From Streptomyces capitiformicae (lineage in GTDB: Bacteria; Actinomycetota; Actinomycetes; Streptomycetales; Streptomycetaceae), in contig NZ_CP022161.1 in assembly GCF_002214185.1 (NCBI RefSeq), forward strand, positions 10,847,957-10,911,956: DNA of 64,000 nt. The letters run 5' to 3'. A model generated the notes under the pieces. The model saw only the letters and a list, made by a program, of their open reading frames with translations. It ran no database searches and was not told the DNA's origin. This document shows, piece after piece, positions 36,643 to 47,076 of this stretch; positions within the stretch are counted from its first letter, which is position 1, and each line of letters begins with the position of its first letter. Made by a program: the position numbers and the translations under genes.

Positions 36643-37236
36643 TCACCTTTCGTCGGGCAGGTGCCGGTCGGGCAGGTGCCGGCCGAGGAACTTGGGGGCG
36701 AGCCGCCGGTAGTAGGGGACGAGGGCCGGTTCCAGCAGTCGGCCCAGCAGACCGCCGAACTCCTCGGCCCAGCCGCCGCCCGGCTGCCGCCCGACCGTCA
36801 GCTCGTCGAACAACTCGTCGTAGAGGCCGAACAGCCGGGTGCGGAGGTCCCGGTAGACGTCGGTGGTCAGGCCCTCCACGGCCGGGTGCGGGAACCGGCC
36901 CACCGGCTGGGACCACTCCGCCCGGGACCGCTGCGGCTCCTTGAACCGCAGATCCGCGTACTCGACCAGCCGCCGCGTCGACCAGTCCAGCGTCGCCGTC
37001 GCGAACGGCGGAAAGAGATCGGCGCCCCCGGCCGGGTCGGGCCGCAACACGAACAGCGGCAGCCGTACGTACACCCGGGGCACCCCGTCCTGCACGACCG
37101 GCACGGGCAGCGGCCACCCGATCCCCGACTCCATCGGCACCAGCCGATGAAACACGGGCGACCGGCGCACCTCCCGGCACATCGCCTCAGAACGCGGGGC
37201 CGCCGCCCCAGCGTGGGCCTTCAAGGGCTGCGTCAT
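36643..37236 (-). CDS. partner protein of the dynamin-like GTPase, unknown (197 aa)
   Basis: Start taken at 37236 (MTQPLKAHAGAAAP); a GAGGAAGG lies some distance upstream, so the start is moderately certain. The product is soluble, rich in aromatic and acidic positions (VVQDGVPRVYVRLPLFVL, WSTRRLVEYADLRFKEPQ, LFGLYDELFDELTVG). No family recognised. Its stop is 6 bp before the GTPase start and its 5' end overlaps the upstream small gene by 50 bp, so the three genes form one translation-coupled cassette. Confidence 0.7.
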   Translation of the reverse strand: MTQPLKAHAGAAAPRSEAMCREVRRSPVFHRLVPMESGIGWPLPVPVVQDGVPRVYVRLPLFVLRPDPAGGADLFPPFATATLDWSTRRLVEYADLRFKEPQRSRAEWSQPVGRFPHPAVEGLTTDVYRDLRTRLFGLYDELFDELTVGRQPGGGWAEEFGGLLGRLLEPALVPYYRRLAPKFLGRHLPDRHLPDER

Positions 37237-37516
37237 CGGATACGCCGCCTTCCTCACTCGATCGGGGTACGCCGCGGTTTTTGCCGGTGGACGGCTGGGG
37301 TTCTTCTTCGGGGTCGGGTGGCCAAGGCTGGTCTTCGGAGGGCGCTGGCACTCCGGCTCGCCCTCCTCGCGCACCGGCGGAGTCCAGCCGTGCGGCGGCA
37401 GCGCCGGGCGCCGCCCATGGTTCGTCTTCGGGGTCGGGTGGCCAGGGTTCGTTTTCGGGGCCGGGTGCCTGGGGTTTCTCTTGGGACGCCGGACTCCATC
37501 TCCGCGCAGCAACCAT
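37187..37516 (-). CDS. acidic Pro-rich repeat protein upstream of the GTPase pair (about 109 aa)
   Basis: Start uncertain: ATG at 37516 or 37537. The protein contains imperfect repeats of ENEPWPPDPEDEPW and EDQPWPPDPEEEP, so it is probably disordered and acidic. The repeat is visible at DNA level too (gtcgggtggcca recurs). It overlaps the next gene by 50 bp. The alternative frame through the same repeats gives a lysine/proline-rich extension of the next protein, which looks less plausible. The 5' end may be affected by a contig edge near 37550. Confidence 0.5.
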   Translation of the reverse strand: MVAARRWSPASQEKPQAPGPENEPWPPDPEDEPWAAPGAAAARLDSAGARGGRAGVPAPSEDQPWPPDPEEEPQPSTGKNRGVPRSSEEGGVSDDAALEGPRWGGGPAF

Positions 37517-37565
37517 CTGGATCGGCAGCCTCTGCAAGCCTGTTGATCACAACTGAAGACAGGCC

Positions 37566-38555
37566 CTAGAGGGCAGGCTGAAGCCGCATGTACTCGGCCG
37601 CGTAATCGCCCGTGTACCAGGCGTGCCGACACCCGAGTCGGGCGAGTTGTTCGAGGAGTCCGCTGGTGTTTCTGCAGGTGTCCATTTCCTGGGCCCACTC
37701 CGTTCCGCTGACGTTCGCACCAGGCGTTGTGCAGACAGGATCCACCGGTGTGTTCCAGCAGTAAGACTGCGCGCGGCGCTCCAGTGTCTCGGGCAGGTAG
37801 GGGCTTCGCGGCCTCGGCCTCGAGGGTGGTTCTGGACTTGGGTCCCTCGCGTAGGCGGCGATGCCGATGGAATTCCGTGGTCCCGCTTCGGGCCCTGTTT
37901 GGCCAGGTACGGTTCGTACTGCGGCATCCGAGTTCGGATCGAACATGGGGTCACCGAACAACAGCACCGTCTCGATCCGGTCATAGATCGGCTGGAGCTC
38001 CGGATCCGACAGGGCATCACCCAAAACCCACGCGCCCTCCGAGTACCCGGCCACAACGATGCGCTGATCAGGGCAAAGACTCGACTGGGCTTTGAGCTTG
38101 TCGATTGTCCGAGTAACGCCTTCCCTTTGCGTTCTCAGCAGGTCCTCCGGAAGCTCCCGAGCAGGCGGTGTACCTGCCCTGGCAGCGGCTACGGCCCGAT
38201 CTACGATCGGGTCGTTGAAGACAGTTGAAGAAGATGGGGTGTAGTTGACGTATTGGACGTCCACACTGTCCTGGCCAGTGACAGTTAGAGACCTGTCATG
38301 CAGTGCTTCGATCACCCTGTCGAAGGCACCCCTCGGAGGAGCGGCATCGCTTACGCCTCGGACACCGATGAACACATAGTCCGTACAGTGCGGAGGTTCC
38401 GACGGCTGAACAGGTGCCGGGGGAGGCACGGGGACGGGTGAGTGGGATTCAGATGCGTCGGGCTCCGGCTGAGCGACACTGGAGGCTCCTGAGACCCCTA
38501 CCATTGCTAGGGAAATCAGGCAACTGACAGTTACCCAAGTTATTTTTCGGCGCAT
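37566..38555 (-). CDS. secreted cutinase-like serine esterase (329 aa)
   Basis: ATG at 38555 with AAAGG upstream. An N-terminal signal peptide (MRRKITWVTVSCLISLAMVG, cleavage near ASSVAQP) is followed by a Pro-rich spacer and an alpha/beta-hydrolase of the cutinase type: CTDYVFIGVRG at the start, nucleophile Ser in VAGYSEGAWV, late Asp in PVDPVCTT and His in CRHAWYTGDYA. Four cysteines could form two disulfides. It should be an extracellular esterase or lipase on cutin-like or lipid esters. No partner gene is evident. Confidence 0.82.
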   Translation of the reverse strand: MRRKITWVTVSCLISLAMVGVSGASSVAQPEPDASESHSPVPVPPPAPVQPSEPPHCTDYVFIGVRGVSDAAPPRGAFDRVIEALHDRSLTVTGQDSVDVQYVNYTPSSSTVFNDPIVDRAVAAARAGTPPARELPEDLLRTQREGVTRTIDKLKAQSSLCPDQRIVVAGYSEGAWVLGDALSDPELQPIYDRIETVLLFGDPMFDPNSDAAVRTVPGQTGPEAGPRNSIGIAAYARDPSPEPPSRPRPRSPYLPETLERRAQSYCWNTPVDPVCTTPGANVSGTEWAQEMDTCRNTSGLLEQLARLGCRHAWYTGDYAAEYMRLQPAL

Positions 38556-38597
38556 GCAACTTCTGCCTTTCAGCGGAATGAGAATTCCCCCCGGCAA

Positions 38598-39016
38598 TCT
38601 TGAACGCTAATTAGAGGCGAAGAGAGGCGCGCGTTGGGTTCGGCCGAACAGCCGAGCGTCGAGCACTGGTGCTGAGGCGGATGGCGCGAGACCGCTTGCC
38701 GTGCTCCGAATCGCCCGCTGCATGCTCTACCGCTTCAACCGAGAAGGCTGAGGCGCGTGGGTGGAGATTCACCGGTTTAATCAGGCACAGGTCCACGGGC
38801 CTCGCTAGCGGGTGGTGGACCTCCGTACGCCAAACGTCTGCCGCTGGGACCGGTGCGTTGGGCCCTGGGCCAGTGATGATGACGAGGCCTTTAGCGAGGA
38901 GTGGGCCGACGATGTCATCGAACCGCTGCGAGTGGGGCGAGCAGGAATACCTGACTGCCCATCACGGAAGTCGCCGCCAGCCGCGGAACCCGTGCTGTTA
39001 CGGGGGCAGCTCAAAA
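38598..39016. other. intergenic stretch, no convincing gene
   Basis: Several overlapping short frames exist on both strands. The most protein-like is rightward, 38812-39051 (MVDLRTPNVCRWDRCVGPW ... EEWADDVIEPL, 79 codons), but it has no ribosome site and no family I know. Possibly a decayed gene next to the IS21 remnant. Confidence 0.4.
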
Positions 39017-39059
39017 TCATGTTGGGGGTGCCTTCAGGGCCCCCAGGCTGACGGGACAC

Positions 39060-39935
39060 ACTGGGCAGCGTCGGTGAGGGGTCCCCGTACGGCCTCGGTC
39101 TCTGGGGCGGCCTGCTGGCGTGGTGTGGGTGTCAACGGCCATTTTGTTCTCCCCCTCGGAGACGTCGGTGACGTCCGAGGTGGTGGGGATGCCGAAGGTG
39201 GACCGGGTGGAGGTGCCCGGCTGTAGGGAGTGGTTCTCGCTGCGGCGGGCTGGCTCGGCCTGTTCGTGGACGGCCTGATAGTCGAGGATCGACAGCAGAT
39301 CCTTCTCCGCGAAGCGCCCGGTGACTGCTGCGGTGCCGAGGGCGCGATCAATTTCCGCTGCTGAATACAGCTTTGACAGGGCGACGGCCTCGGCCATTTT
39401 CGCCTTGATGCGGCGGACACCGGCCGCGCCGGCCTCGATGAGCCAGGACGCGGCGCCCGGTCCGAGCGCGAGGAAGGCGGCCTCTTCCGCGCTCGTGGCC
39501 TTCGGGGCTGTTCTTGTCCTCGCGCGGCGGTTAGTGGGCGTCGTTAAGGACGGGGGTGCCGGGCTGCCCGCGCCGGTGGCGGGTGGTTTCACGGGCCGAG
39601 CCGTCCTTGCCGATCGCGGTGACGATCAGCTCGTCCGTGGAAGCGGGCCCAGACCCGGGTGTCGATCAGCTCGTGCGGGACCGAGTAACGCACCGCCTCG
39701 GCCGAGATCGTCGACTCCCAGTTGACCTGCCCGGTGGTGCCGAACGCGGCGGTGAACGGACTGCGGGGCAGGGGATGCAGCCTTTGCTGTTCTTCCGCCA
39801 GGCGTTCGGCGGGCCTGCGCCGACTTGCCCTGTGAGTACGGAGTTGGCTTCCTCGCAGAACGACCGGCAGGCTGCCTCCAGCTCAGCGAAGGTGTAATGC
39901 TCGCGCAGGTTCACGTTGTCGGGGATGGGGGTGTG
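39060..39935 (-). pseudogene. IS21-family transposase (IstA) remnant, frameshifted
   Basis: Reading leftwards, fragments match the end of an IS21 transposase: [18 protein letters not shown] near 39880 in one frame, an integrase-core tail (VNWESTISAEAVRYSVPHEL) near 39720 in another, then EEAAFLALGPGAASWLIEAG and GRFAEKDLLSILDYQAVHEQ between 39500 and 39260. A stop and at least one frameshift separate them. A possible IstB start (MAVDTHTTPAGRPRDRG) is seen near 39145 but is cut off. No terminal inverted repeats could be placed. Confidence 0.75.
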
Positions 39936-39940
39936 GTGGA

Positions 39941-40094
39941 CCGGTGGGCGGTCCGTGGGGTGTTTCCTGCAATCCCTTCTACCGGGGTAACTCCTCACCC
40001 CTGCCTCTTCCTGTCTCTCCCTCTGTCTCTCTGTGTCCTCCGGGCGTTGGTCCTGCCGGAGGCAGCCTCACACCCCGCCACTCTCCGGTCGGTC
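39941..40094. other. pyrimidine-rich spacer between IS remnant and PKS
   Basis: Runs of ctctccctctgtctctctg make this low-complexity. Nothing coding is evident. The PKS frame becomes recognisable at about 40095 ([13 protein letters not shown]). Confidence 0.5.
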
Positions 40095-42643
40095 TGGAGC
40101 AGCCGGGGCGCTGGGGTGGGCTGCTGGACCTGCCGGATGTCGTGGACGTGGCTGCGGTGGAGCGGCTTGTTGCGGTTCTTGCGGGTGGGTTCCCGGCGGA
40201 GGATCAGGTGGCGGTGCGTGCTGCTGGTGTGTTCGTGCGGCGGATGGTGCCTGCTCCGGCACCGGCCGGGGCGGCGTCTTCTGGTGCGTGGCGCGCTGGT
40301 GGCACGGTGCTGGTGACAGGTGGCACTGGTGGGCTGGGTGCTGAGGTGGCGCGTTGGCTTGCGGGTGAGGGTGTGGGGCGTCTGCTGCTGGTGAGCCGGC
40401 GGGGTGTGGAGGCTCCGGGGGCGGCTGAACTTCTCGCTGAGCTGGCGGAGCTGGGTTGTGCGGCGAGTGTGGTGGCGTGTGATGTGTCGGATCGTGTGGC
40501 GCTGGCCGGGGTGTTGGCGGGGGTTCCGGCGGAGTTCCCGTTGCGTGGTGTGGTGCATGCGGCGGGGGTGCTGGACGACGGTGTGGTGGAGGCTCTGTCG
40601 CCGGAGCGGTTCGCGGCAGTGTGGGGGGCGAAGGTTGATGCGGCGGTTCATCTGGATGAGCTGACTGCTGGGCTGGCGGAGCCGTTGTCGTTGTTTGTGG
40701 CGTTCTCGTCGGTGGCGGGTTCGTGGGGTGGTGAGGGGCAGGGCAACTATGCGGCGGCGAATGCCGCGTTGGAGGCGTTGGTCGAGCAGCGTCGGGCCCG
40801 CGGGCTGGTCGGGTCGTGTGTGGCGTGGGGCCCGTGGGCGGATGCCGGGATGGCTGCTGATGAGGCGGTGGCCGGGCGAATGCGACGGCTGGGCGTGAAG
40901 CCGATGCAGCCGTCCCGGGCGTTGGTGGTTCTGGGGCAGGTCGCTGCGTGCGACGAGGGCAGCCTCACGGTCGTGGAGGTGGACTGGGAACGCTATCTGC
41001 CGACGGTGACCACCGCCCCCAGCGCGCTCTTCGATGAGATTCCGCAGGTCCAGGCGCTTCGTCCTGAGGGGACGGCGGAGGGTTCGGGCGCACCGTCGCT
41101 GCGGTCGCGGATGGCCGCGTTGCCGGAGGCTGAGCAGCGGGCGCTGTTGCTGGCATTGGTGCAGGAGCAGGCTGCGCTGGTGTTGGGGCACGCGTCGGCG
41201 GAGATGGTCGTACCCGGGCGTGCGTTCAAGGATCTGGGCTTCGACTCGCTTTCCGCGGTGCAGTTCCGGAATCGGGTGAACGCTGTGACCGGTCTGGCGA
41301 CGCCGCCGTCGTTGGTGTTCGACTATCCGACGCCGAATGAACTTGCCGCGTATTTGTGGGGTGAGTTCGCGGGGGTTGTGGGTTTGGCTGGGCTGGTGCC
41401 GTTCGGGACGGGTTCGGTGTCGGTGGCCGACGATCCGGTGGTGATCGTGGGTATGGCGTGCCGTTTCCCGGGTGGGGTGGGTTCGCCGGGTGAGTTGTGG
41501 GATCTGGTGGTGTCGGGGGCCGATGCGGTGTCGGGGTTCCCGGTGGACCGGGGCTGGGATCTGGAGGGGCTGTTCGATCCGGATCCGGAGAGTCTGGGGA
41601 CGTCGTATACGCGGCATGGGGCGTTTCTGTCGGATGTGGCTGGGTTTGATGCGGGGTTCTTCGGTATTTCGCCGCGTGAGGCGTTGGCGATGGATCCGCA
41701 GCAGCGGCTGTTGCTGGAGACGTGCTGGGAGGCGTTGGAGGATGCCGGGATCGATCCGGCGTCGTTGCGGGGTGGTCGGGGTGGTGTGTTCATGGGCACC
41801 AACGGCCAGGACTACGCGAGCCTGCTGCTGAAGACCGCCGAGCCGGCTGAGGGGTATCTCGGTACAGGGAACGCGGCGAGTGTGATGTCCGGGCGGATCG
41901 CCTACACCCTGGGTCTGGAGGGCCCGGCTGTCACTGTCGACACGGCGTGCTCGGCGTCGTTGGTCGCGCTGCATCTCGCCGTGCAGGCACTGCGGTCGGG
42001 TGAGTGTGATGTGGCGCTGGCAGGCGGTGTGACGGTGATGTCGTCGCCGCTGTCGTTCGTGGAGTTCTCGCGGCAGCGGGGGCTGTCGGTGGATGGCCGG
42101 TGCAAGGCGTTCGGGGCGGGTGCGGACGGTACGGGCTGGGGTGAGGGTGCGGGTGTGCTGCTGGTGGAGCGGCTCTCGGATGCTGAGCGGCTTGGTCACC
42201 GGGTGCTGGCGGTGGTGCGGGGCAGTGCGGTCAACCAGGACGGCGCCAGTAATGGGCTCACCGCGCCCAACGGCCCCTCGCAGCAGCGGGTTATTCGGCA
42301 GGCCCTGGCCGTCGCCGGGCTGTCCGCCGCCGAGGTGGACGCCGTCGAGGCACACGGCACGGGTACTCGTCTCGGGGATCCCATCGAGGCGCAGGCCCTG
42401 CTGGCCACCTACGGACAGGACCGTCCCGAGGACCGGCCGCTGTGGCTGGGCGCGGTGAAGTCGAACATCGGCCATACGCAGGCGGCTGCGGGTGTGGCTG
42501 GTGTGATCAAGATGGTGGAGGCGATGCGGCACGGCGTGCTGCCCGCCACTCTGCATGCGGATGAGCCGTCGGATCAGGTCGACTGGTCGTCCGGCACTGT
42601 CCAGCTTCTGACGGAGGCGCGGGAGTGGCCGGAGGCCGATCGG
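40095..42643 (+). CDS. type I PKS fragment: KR - ACP - KS (both ends cut)
   Basis: KR about 40300-40900 with [13 protein letters not shown] (B-type), SSVAGSWGG and [12 protein letters not shown] about 41130-41360 with [12 protein letters not shown] about 41425-42640 with DTACSAS (Ala in place of the second Ser), EAHGTGT and KSNIGHT; it ends at AREWPEADR and lacks the final SSFGxSGTNAH segment. The code is very close to the 42643-45161 piece on the other strand, in KS almost word for word, which suggests duplicated modules kept alike by gene conversion. Confidence 0.9.
40748..40830. repeat. 83-bp KR repeat (partner 45079-45161, inverted)
   Basis: Exact for 83 bp with mismatches on both sides; it encodes [20 protein letters not shown]. 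The partner copy ends precisely where its PKS piece ends, against a peptidoglycan-binding gene at 45162. Confidence 0.92.
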
Positions 42644-45161
42644 ACTCCACCAACCGGAACGCCGCCACCTCGAACGCAAACAACCCCGCCTGAGCCCACA
42701 CCGTCCGATCCAGCAACCCCCCACCATCAGACTCCGGAGCCCACACCACCGACGTCAGCGGTGCCCCCAGCAGCGGATCCAGCACCTCACACACCGCATC
42801 CCACGCCCCCGCAAACACCGGGAACGCCTCATACAAACCCCGCCCCATACCCAACCGCTGCGCACCCTGACCCGAAAACAGCACAGCGACATCAGGCACT
42901 TCAGCCCCCGCCACACCCCGCACCACACCCGGCACATCCGACCCCGACGCCACCGCACCCAGACCAGCCACCAGATCCGCACGCCCGTCACCCACGACAA
43001 CCGCCCGGTGCTCGAACACCGAACGACCACTCGCGAGCGAGAACCCCACATCGGCCAGATCCAGCAGACCGTCGGCTTCAACCCGCTGACCAAGCCGCAC
43101 TGCCTGCTCCCGCAACGCCACTTCACTGCGAGCCGACACGACCCACGCCACCGGACCGGACGTCTCCGACCCAGCCACACCGTCGAACTCGGGCTCGGAC
43201 ACCTGCTCCAGAATCACGTGCGCGTTGGTGCCACTGACCCCGAAGGCGGACACACCGACCCGGCGCGGACGGTCGCCCTCCGGCCACTCCCGCGCCTGTG
43301 TCAAAAGCTGGACGGTACCGGACGACCAGTCGACCTGGTCGGTGGGCTCCTCGGCGTGCAGGGTGGCGGGAAGGACTCCGTGCCGCATTGCCTGCACCAT
43401 CTTGATCACACCAGCCACACCCGCAGCCGCCTGCGTATGACCGATGTTCGACTTCACCGCGCCCAGCCACAGCGGCCGGTCCGCACTGCGCTCCTTGCCG
43501 TACGTCGCCAGCAGCGCCTGCGCCTCGATCGGGTCACCGAGACGAGTACCCGTACCGTGCGCCTCGACAGCGTCCACCTCAGCCGCAGAAACACCCGCAG
43601 CGGCCAGGGCCTGCCGGATCACCCGCTGCTGCGAGGGACCATTCGGAGCCGTCAGCCCGTTGCTCGCACCGTCCTGATTGACCGCGCTGCCCCGCACCAC
43701 CGCCAGCACCCGGTGACCAAGCCGCTCAGCATCCGAGAGCCGCTCCACGAGGAGTACACCCGCGCCCTCACCCCAGCCCGTACCGTCCGCACCCGCCCCG
43801 AACGCCTTGCAGCGGCCGTCCACCGCCAGCCCCCGCTGCCGCGAGAACTCCACGAACGACAGCGGCGACGACATCACCGTCACACCGCCGGCCAGCGCCA
43901 CATCACACTCACCCGACCGCAGTGCCTGCACGGCGAGATGCAGCGCGACCAACGACGCCGAGCACGCCGTGTCCACCGTCACCGCCGGCCCCTCCAACCC
44001 CAGGGTGTAGGCGATCCGGCCCGACATCACACTCGCCGAGTTCCCAGTGCCCAGGTAACCCTCGGCGGGTTCGGGGGTCTTCAGCAGCAGGCTCGCGTAG
44101 TCCTGGCCGTTGGTGCCCATGAACACACCACCCCGACCACCCCGCAACGACGCCGGATCGATCCCGGCATCCTCCAACGCCTCCCAGCACGTCTCCAGCA
44201 ACAGCCGCTGCTGCGGATCCATCGCCAACGCCTCACGCGGCGAAATACCGAAGAACCCCGCATCAAACCCAGCCACATCCGACAGAAACGCGCCATGCCG
44301 CGTATACGACGTGCCGTGGTTCTCCGGGTCCGGGTGGTACAGCCCGTCCAGATCCCAGCCCCGATCCACAGGGAACCCCGACACCGCGTCAGCTCCCGAC
44401 ACCACCAGATCCCACAACTCACCCGGCGAACCCACCCCACCCGGGAAACGGCACGCCATACCCACGATCACCACCGGATCGTCGGCCACCGAAAGGGGCC
44501 TGACCGGCAGCTGAGCAGCCGCGTCCACAACCCCGGCGAGCTCACCCCACAGATACCCGGCAAGCTCCTTCGGCGTCGGATAGTCGAACACCAACGACGA
44601 CGGCGTCGCCAAACCCGTCACAGCATTCACCCGGTTACGGAACTGCACCGCGGAAAGGGAGTCGAAGCCCAGATCCTTGAAGGCACGCCCGGGTACGACC
44701 ATCTCCGCCGACGCGTGCCCCAGCACCAGCGCAGCCTGCTCCCGCACCAACGCCAGCAACAGCGCCCGCTGGTCCGACTCCGACTGCCCCGACAGCCGCG
44801 CCCGGAGATGCTCCGAACCCGCACCCGCCGCGGGCTCCGCCTTCCGGACCGCCTGGACTTGCGGAATCTCATCGAAGAGCGCATTGCGACGGCTGCCGGT
44901 GAAGGTCGGCAGGAAACGCTCCCAGTCCACCTCCACGACCGTGAGGCTGCCCTCGTCCGCCGCCACGACCTGTCCAAGAACCGCCAACGCCCGGGACGGC
45001 TGCATCGGCTTCACGCCCAGCCGTCGCATACGCCCGGCCACCGCCTCATCAGCAGCCATCCCGGCATCCGCCCACGGACCCCACGCCACACACGACCCGA
45101 CCAGCCCGCGGGCCCGACGCTGCTCGACCAACGCCTCCAACGCGGCATTCGCCGCCGCATA
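42643..45161 (-). CDS. type I PKS fragment: KR end - ACP - KS - AT start
   Basis: Begins (cut) inside a KR at [11 protein letters not shown], runs through ACP ([10 protein letters not shown], about 44690-44480) and KS (about 44460-43200; [32 protein letters not shown]) into the first part of an [21 protein letters not shown] and [19 protein letters not shown], where it stops against the inverted partner at 42643. The AT piece does not reach the GHSxG serine or the substrate motif, so specificity cannot be read. Confidence 0.9.
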
Positions 45162-45257
45162 AAGTCGGCGGTGGTCGACTTCCAGAAGAAGCACCACTTG
45201 CAGGTCGACGGCGTCATCGGCCCGCAGACCTGGCGCGCCCTGCTCGGCACCCGCTGA
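45162..45257 (+). CDS. peptidoglycan-binding domain protein, last 31 residues
   Basis: KSAVVDFQKKHHLQVDGVIG followed by PQTWRALLGTR and a stop is the end of a PG_binding_1 repeat (the VDGxxGPxTW pattern), usually the C-terminal wall-binding module of secreted hydrolases. Everything upstream is replaced by PKS code, so the enzyme type is unknown. Confidence 0.8.
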   Translation, partial: KSAVVDFQKKHHLQVDGVIGPQTWRALLGTR

Positions 45258-45281
45258 CTCGAGCGGTCCCGGCGGCCGGCC

Positions 45282-45323
45282 GACGGCTCCTTCCCACCGC
45301 ACCCGCAGTGGGAAGGAGCCGTC
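45282..45323 (+). terminator. strong hairpin terminator
   Basis: Arms gacggctccttccca and its exact complement (15 bp) around a 12-nt loop, 24 bp after the peptidoglycan-binding stop codon. Confidence 0.85.
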
Positions 45324-45716
45324 GCTGTACATCCGTGGAGCCGATGGAGGCGTGGCAGCGTCCCGAGGGCTACTGGCTGGGCACGGCACGCTCGTACGCC
45401 GACTCGCCGGGCTGGTCGGAGCAGGACCCGATCGGGGGCGCACGGTGGTGAGACTGAACGCGGATGCGCTGGACGGCGCGCGTGGGACCGGGCGGATATG
45501 TGAGCGCTCCCCGGACCGGTGTGACTGAGCGCCTCAGTTGGCGAGTTTCGCCGACCCGGACGCTCAGAGTTCAGCTTGGGGACGTTGAGGAGCCGCCTCG
45601 GCACGCATGGGAACGGCTGCGCGACCGACCGGACGCACGGCAGCAACGAGTAAGAGGGGCTGGTCCGACGACCTGGAGGCACGTACGTCGTCCGAGTCCT
45701 GGGCGACACTGATCGA
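45324..45716. other. spacer with a 35-codon open frame
   Basis: A small rightward frame at 45344-45451 (MEAWQRPEGYWLGTARSYAD, then about 15 more residues) has a reasonable composition but no ribosome site; it could be the end of a lost gene. The remainder holds no gene I can support. No promoter is obvious. Confidence 0.4.
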
Positions 45717-46427
45717 GTGATTGTCGAACGCGCGTATGCCCACCTCTCCTCGTACGACGAGGACACCTGGCCCTGGTCCGTGCCCTGCGTCCGGCAGCTG
45801 CTCAACGAAGGGCTGCGCTTCACCGCACCGGTGACCTTTCTGGTCGGTGAGAACGGCTCGGGGAAGTCGACCCTGGTCGAGGCGCTGGCGGAGGGGTTCG
45901 GTCTGGACTCCTATGGCGGCTCCCACGACTGGCGCTACGCCTCCCCGCGTGGCAAGTCGGCGCTCGGCGAGCGGATGAGGTTCGACGCGGCCTCGCGCGG
46001 GCGCCGTATGGTCACCAGCTGGTCGGCCCGCAAGGGCTTCTTCCTGCGGGCCGAGACCGCGCTGGACGCCCTGAACAGGGAGGGGTTCTCGCCGGACTCG
46101 GTCAGCCACGGCGAGGGCTTTCTCGCGGCATTCCGCGGTAAGTTCCTACACGCCGGGCTCTATGTTCTCGACGAGCCGGAGGCGGCGCTCTCCTTCTCCT
46201 CGTGCCTCGAACTTATCGGGCACATCGACCGGTTGGCCAAGGAGGGCGGCCAGGTCATCTGTGCCACGCACTCACCCTTGCTGACTGCCCTGCCGGGCGC
46301 GGACATCGTCGAGGTCGGTGAACACGGCATACGGAGGGTCGCCTGGCGGGAGCTCGGCGTCGTGGATCACTGGCGCCGCTATCTCGCCAACCCGCACGTC
46401 TACCTGCGGCACATCGTCGAACCGTAG
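45717..46427 (+). CDS. AAA/ABC-type ATPase with SMC-like head (236 aa)
   Basis: GTG at 45717 is the only usable start in the open frame; the upstream Shine-Dalgarno is poor. Motifs: Walker A FLVGENGSGKSTLVEALAEG (residue about 40), a Walker B GLYVLDEPEAALS (about 145), and the switch His in VICATHSPLL. The signature region (VSHGEGFLAAF) resembles the ABC signature. This is the single-domain overlap-ATPase type common in actinobacteria, sometimes in defence or phage-related loci, often housekeeping-like. It is followed at once by an IS701 remnant, so any partner gene may have been lost. Confidence 0.85.
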   Translation: MIVERAYAHLSSYDEDTWPWSVPCVRQLLNEGLRFTAPVTFLVGENGSGKSTLVEALAEGFGLDSYGGSHDWRYASPRGKSALGERMRFDAASRGRRMVTSWSARKGFFLRAETALDALNREGFSPDSVSHGEGFLAAFRGKFLHAGLYVLDEPEAALSFSSCLELIGHIDRLAKEGGQVICATHSPLLTALPGADIVEVGEHGIRRVAWRELGVVDHWRRYLANPHVYLRHIVEP

Positions 46428-46445
46428 GGGCGGTCCCCCTCAACT

Positions 46446-46696
46446 GTCACCCGGGCACCCTCGCGATGCTCGCCCACGCCTTCCTCACCGTCGTCCGCGC
46501 CGACGAACACGCCCGCCACTCCAGGCCTGACGAGCTGATACCGCTCACCTGCAACGAGATCCAGCGCCTGTTCAACGCACCAGTCGTCCGACGCACCCAC
46601 GACACGGCCCACCGGCTCGACTGGTCCCACTGGCGACGCCGCCACCAGGCCCAATCCCAAACCAGCCACTATCAACGACAAGCCACTCAGGCGTGA
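46446..46696 (+). pseudogene. IS701-family transposase, C-terminal remnant
   Basis: TLAMLAHAFLTVVRADEHAR, DELIPLTCNEIQRLF and HWRRRHQAQSQTSHYQRQAT form the familiar end of Streptomyces IS701 transposases. Only about 80 residues and the stop remain; no catalytic Asp/Glu part is next to it. Confidence 0.85.
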
Positions 46697-46732
46697 AGAT
46701 CGCGATCTACAACTGGAGTACTGGTACGACGA

Positions 46733-47053
46733 ATGCTTCCTCTCCACTTCAAGCGGCCCTTCCAGCTCTGGTCCTACCAGGTGTCCCATCGCCGTCTCGT
46801 GCTGCGCGCGCGCCCGGGAGGCGGACTGGACGGGACGGTGGAGATCGAGTTCCTGAACGTCCTGGGCATGAAGCTGAAGTCCCAGTACCCCGAGCTCCTG
46901 ATCTCCCCCGCCCCTGACACGGCCACCACCGGCATCGACGAGTTCGTGGACATCCCGGACAGACATCGGTCCAGGTACACCACACTGCTCGTCTCGGACG
47001 GGTCGGACGACGGTTTCGTGATCTGCGGCTCGCTCCACGTCCACGAGAACTGA
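46733..47053 (+). CDS. small protein of unknown function (106 aa)
   Basis: ATG at 46733 follows aactggagtact, a weak but usable ribosome site. The sequence (LPLHFKRPFQLWSYQVSHRRL, then VEIEFLNVLGMKLKS and YTTLLVSDGSDDGFVICGSL, each at most a short strand-rich run) looks like a compact beta protein. It is followed by a strong terminator, which supports it as a real gene. Family not recognised. Confidence 0.65.
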   Translation: MLPLHFKRPFQLWSYQVSHRRLVLRARPGGGLDGTVEIEFLNVLGMKLKSQYPELLISPAPDTATTGIDEFVDIPDRHRSRYTTLLVSDGSDDGFVICGSLHVHEN

Positions 47054-47076
47054 CGCACCCGAACCCACACCACACG

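Noticed and set aside
45717..46427. Anti-phage OLD/Gabija-type defence ATPase
   Set aside because: Only a single ABC-type ATPase is present, without TOPRIM, nuclease or helicase partner; the following code is an IS701 remnant.
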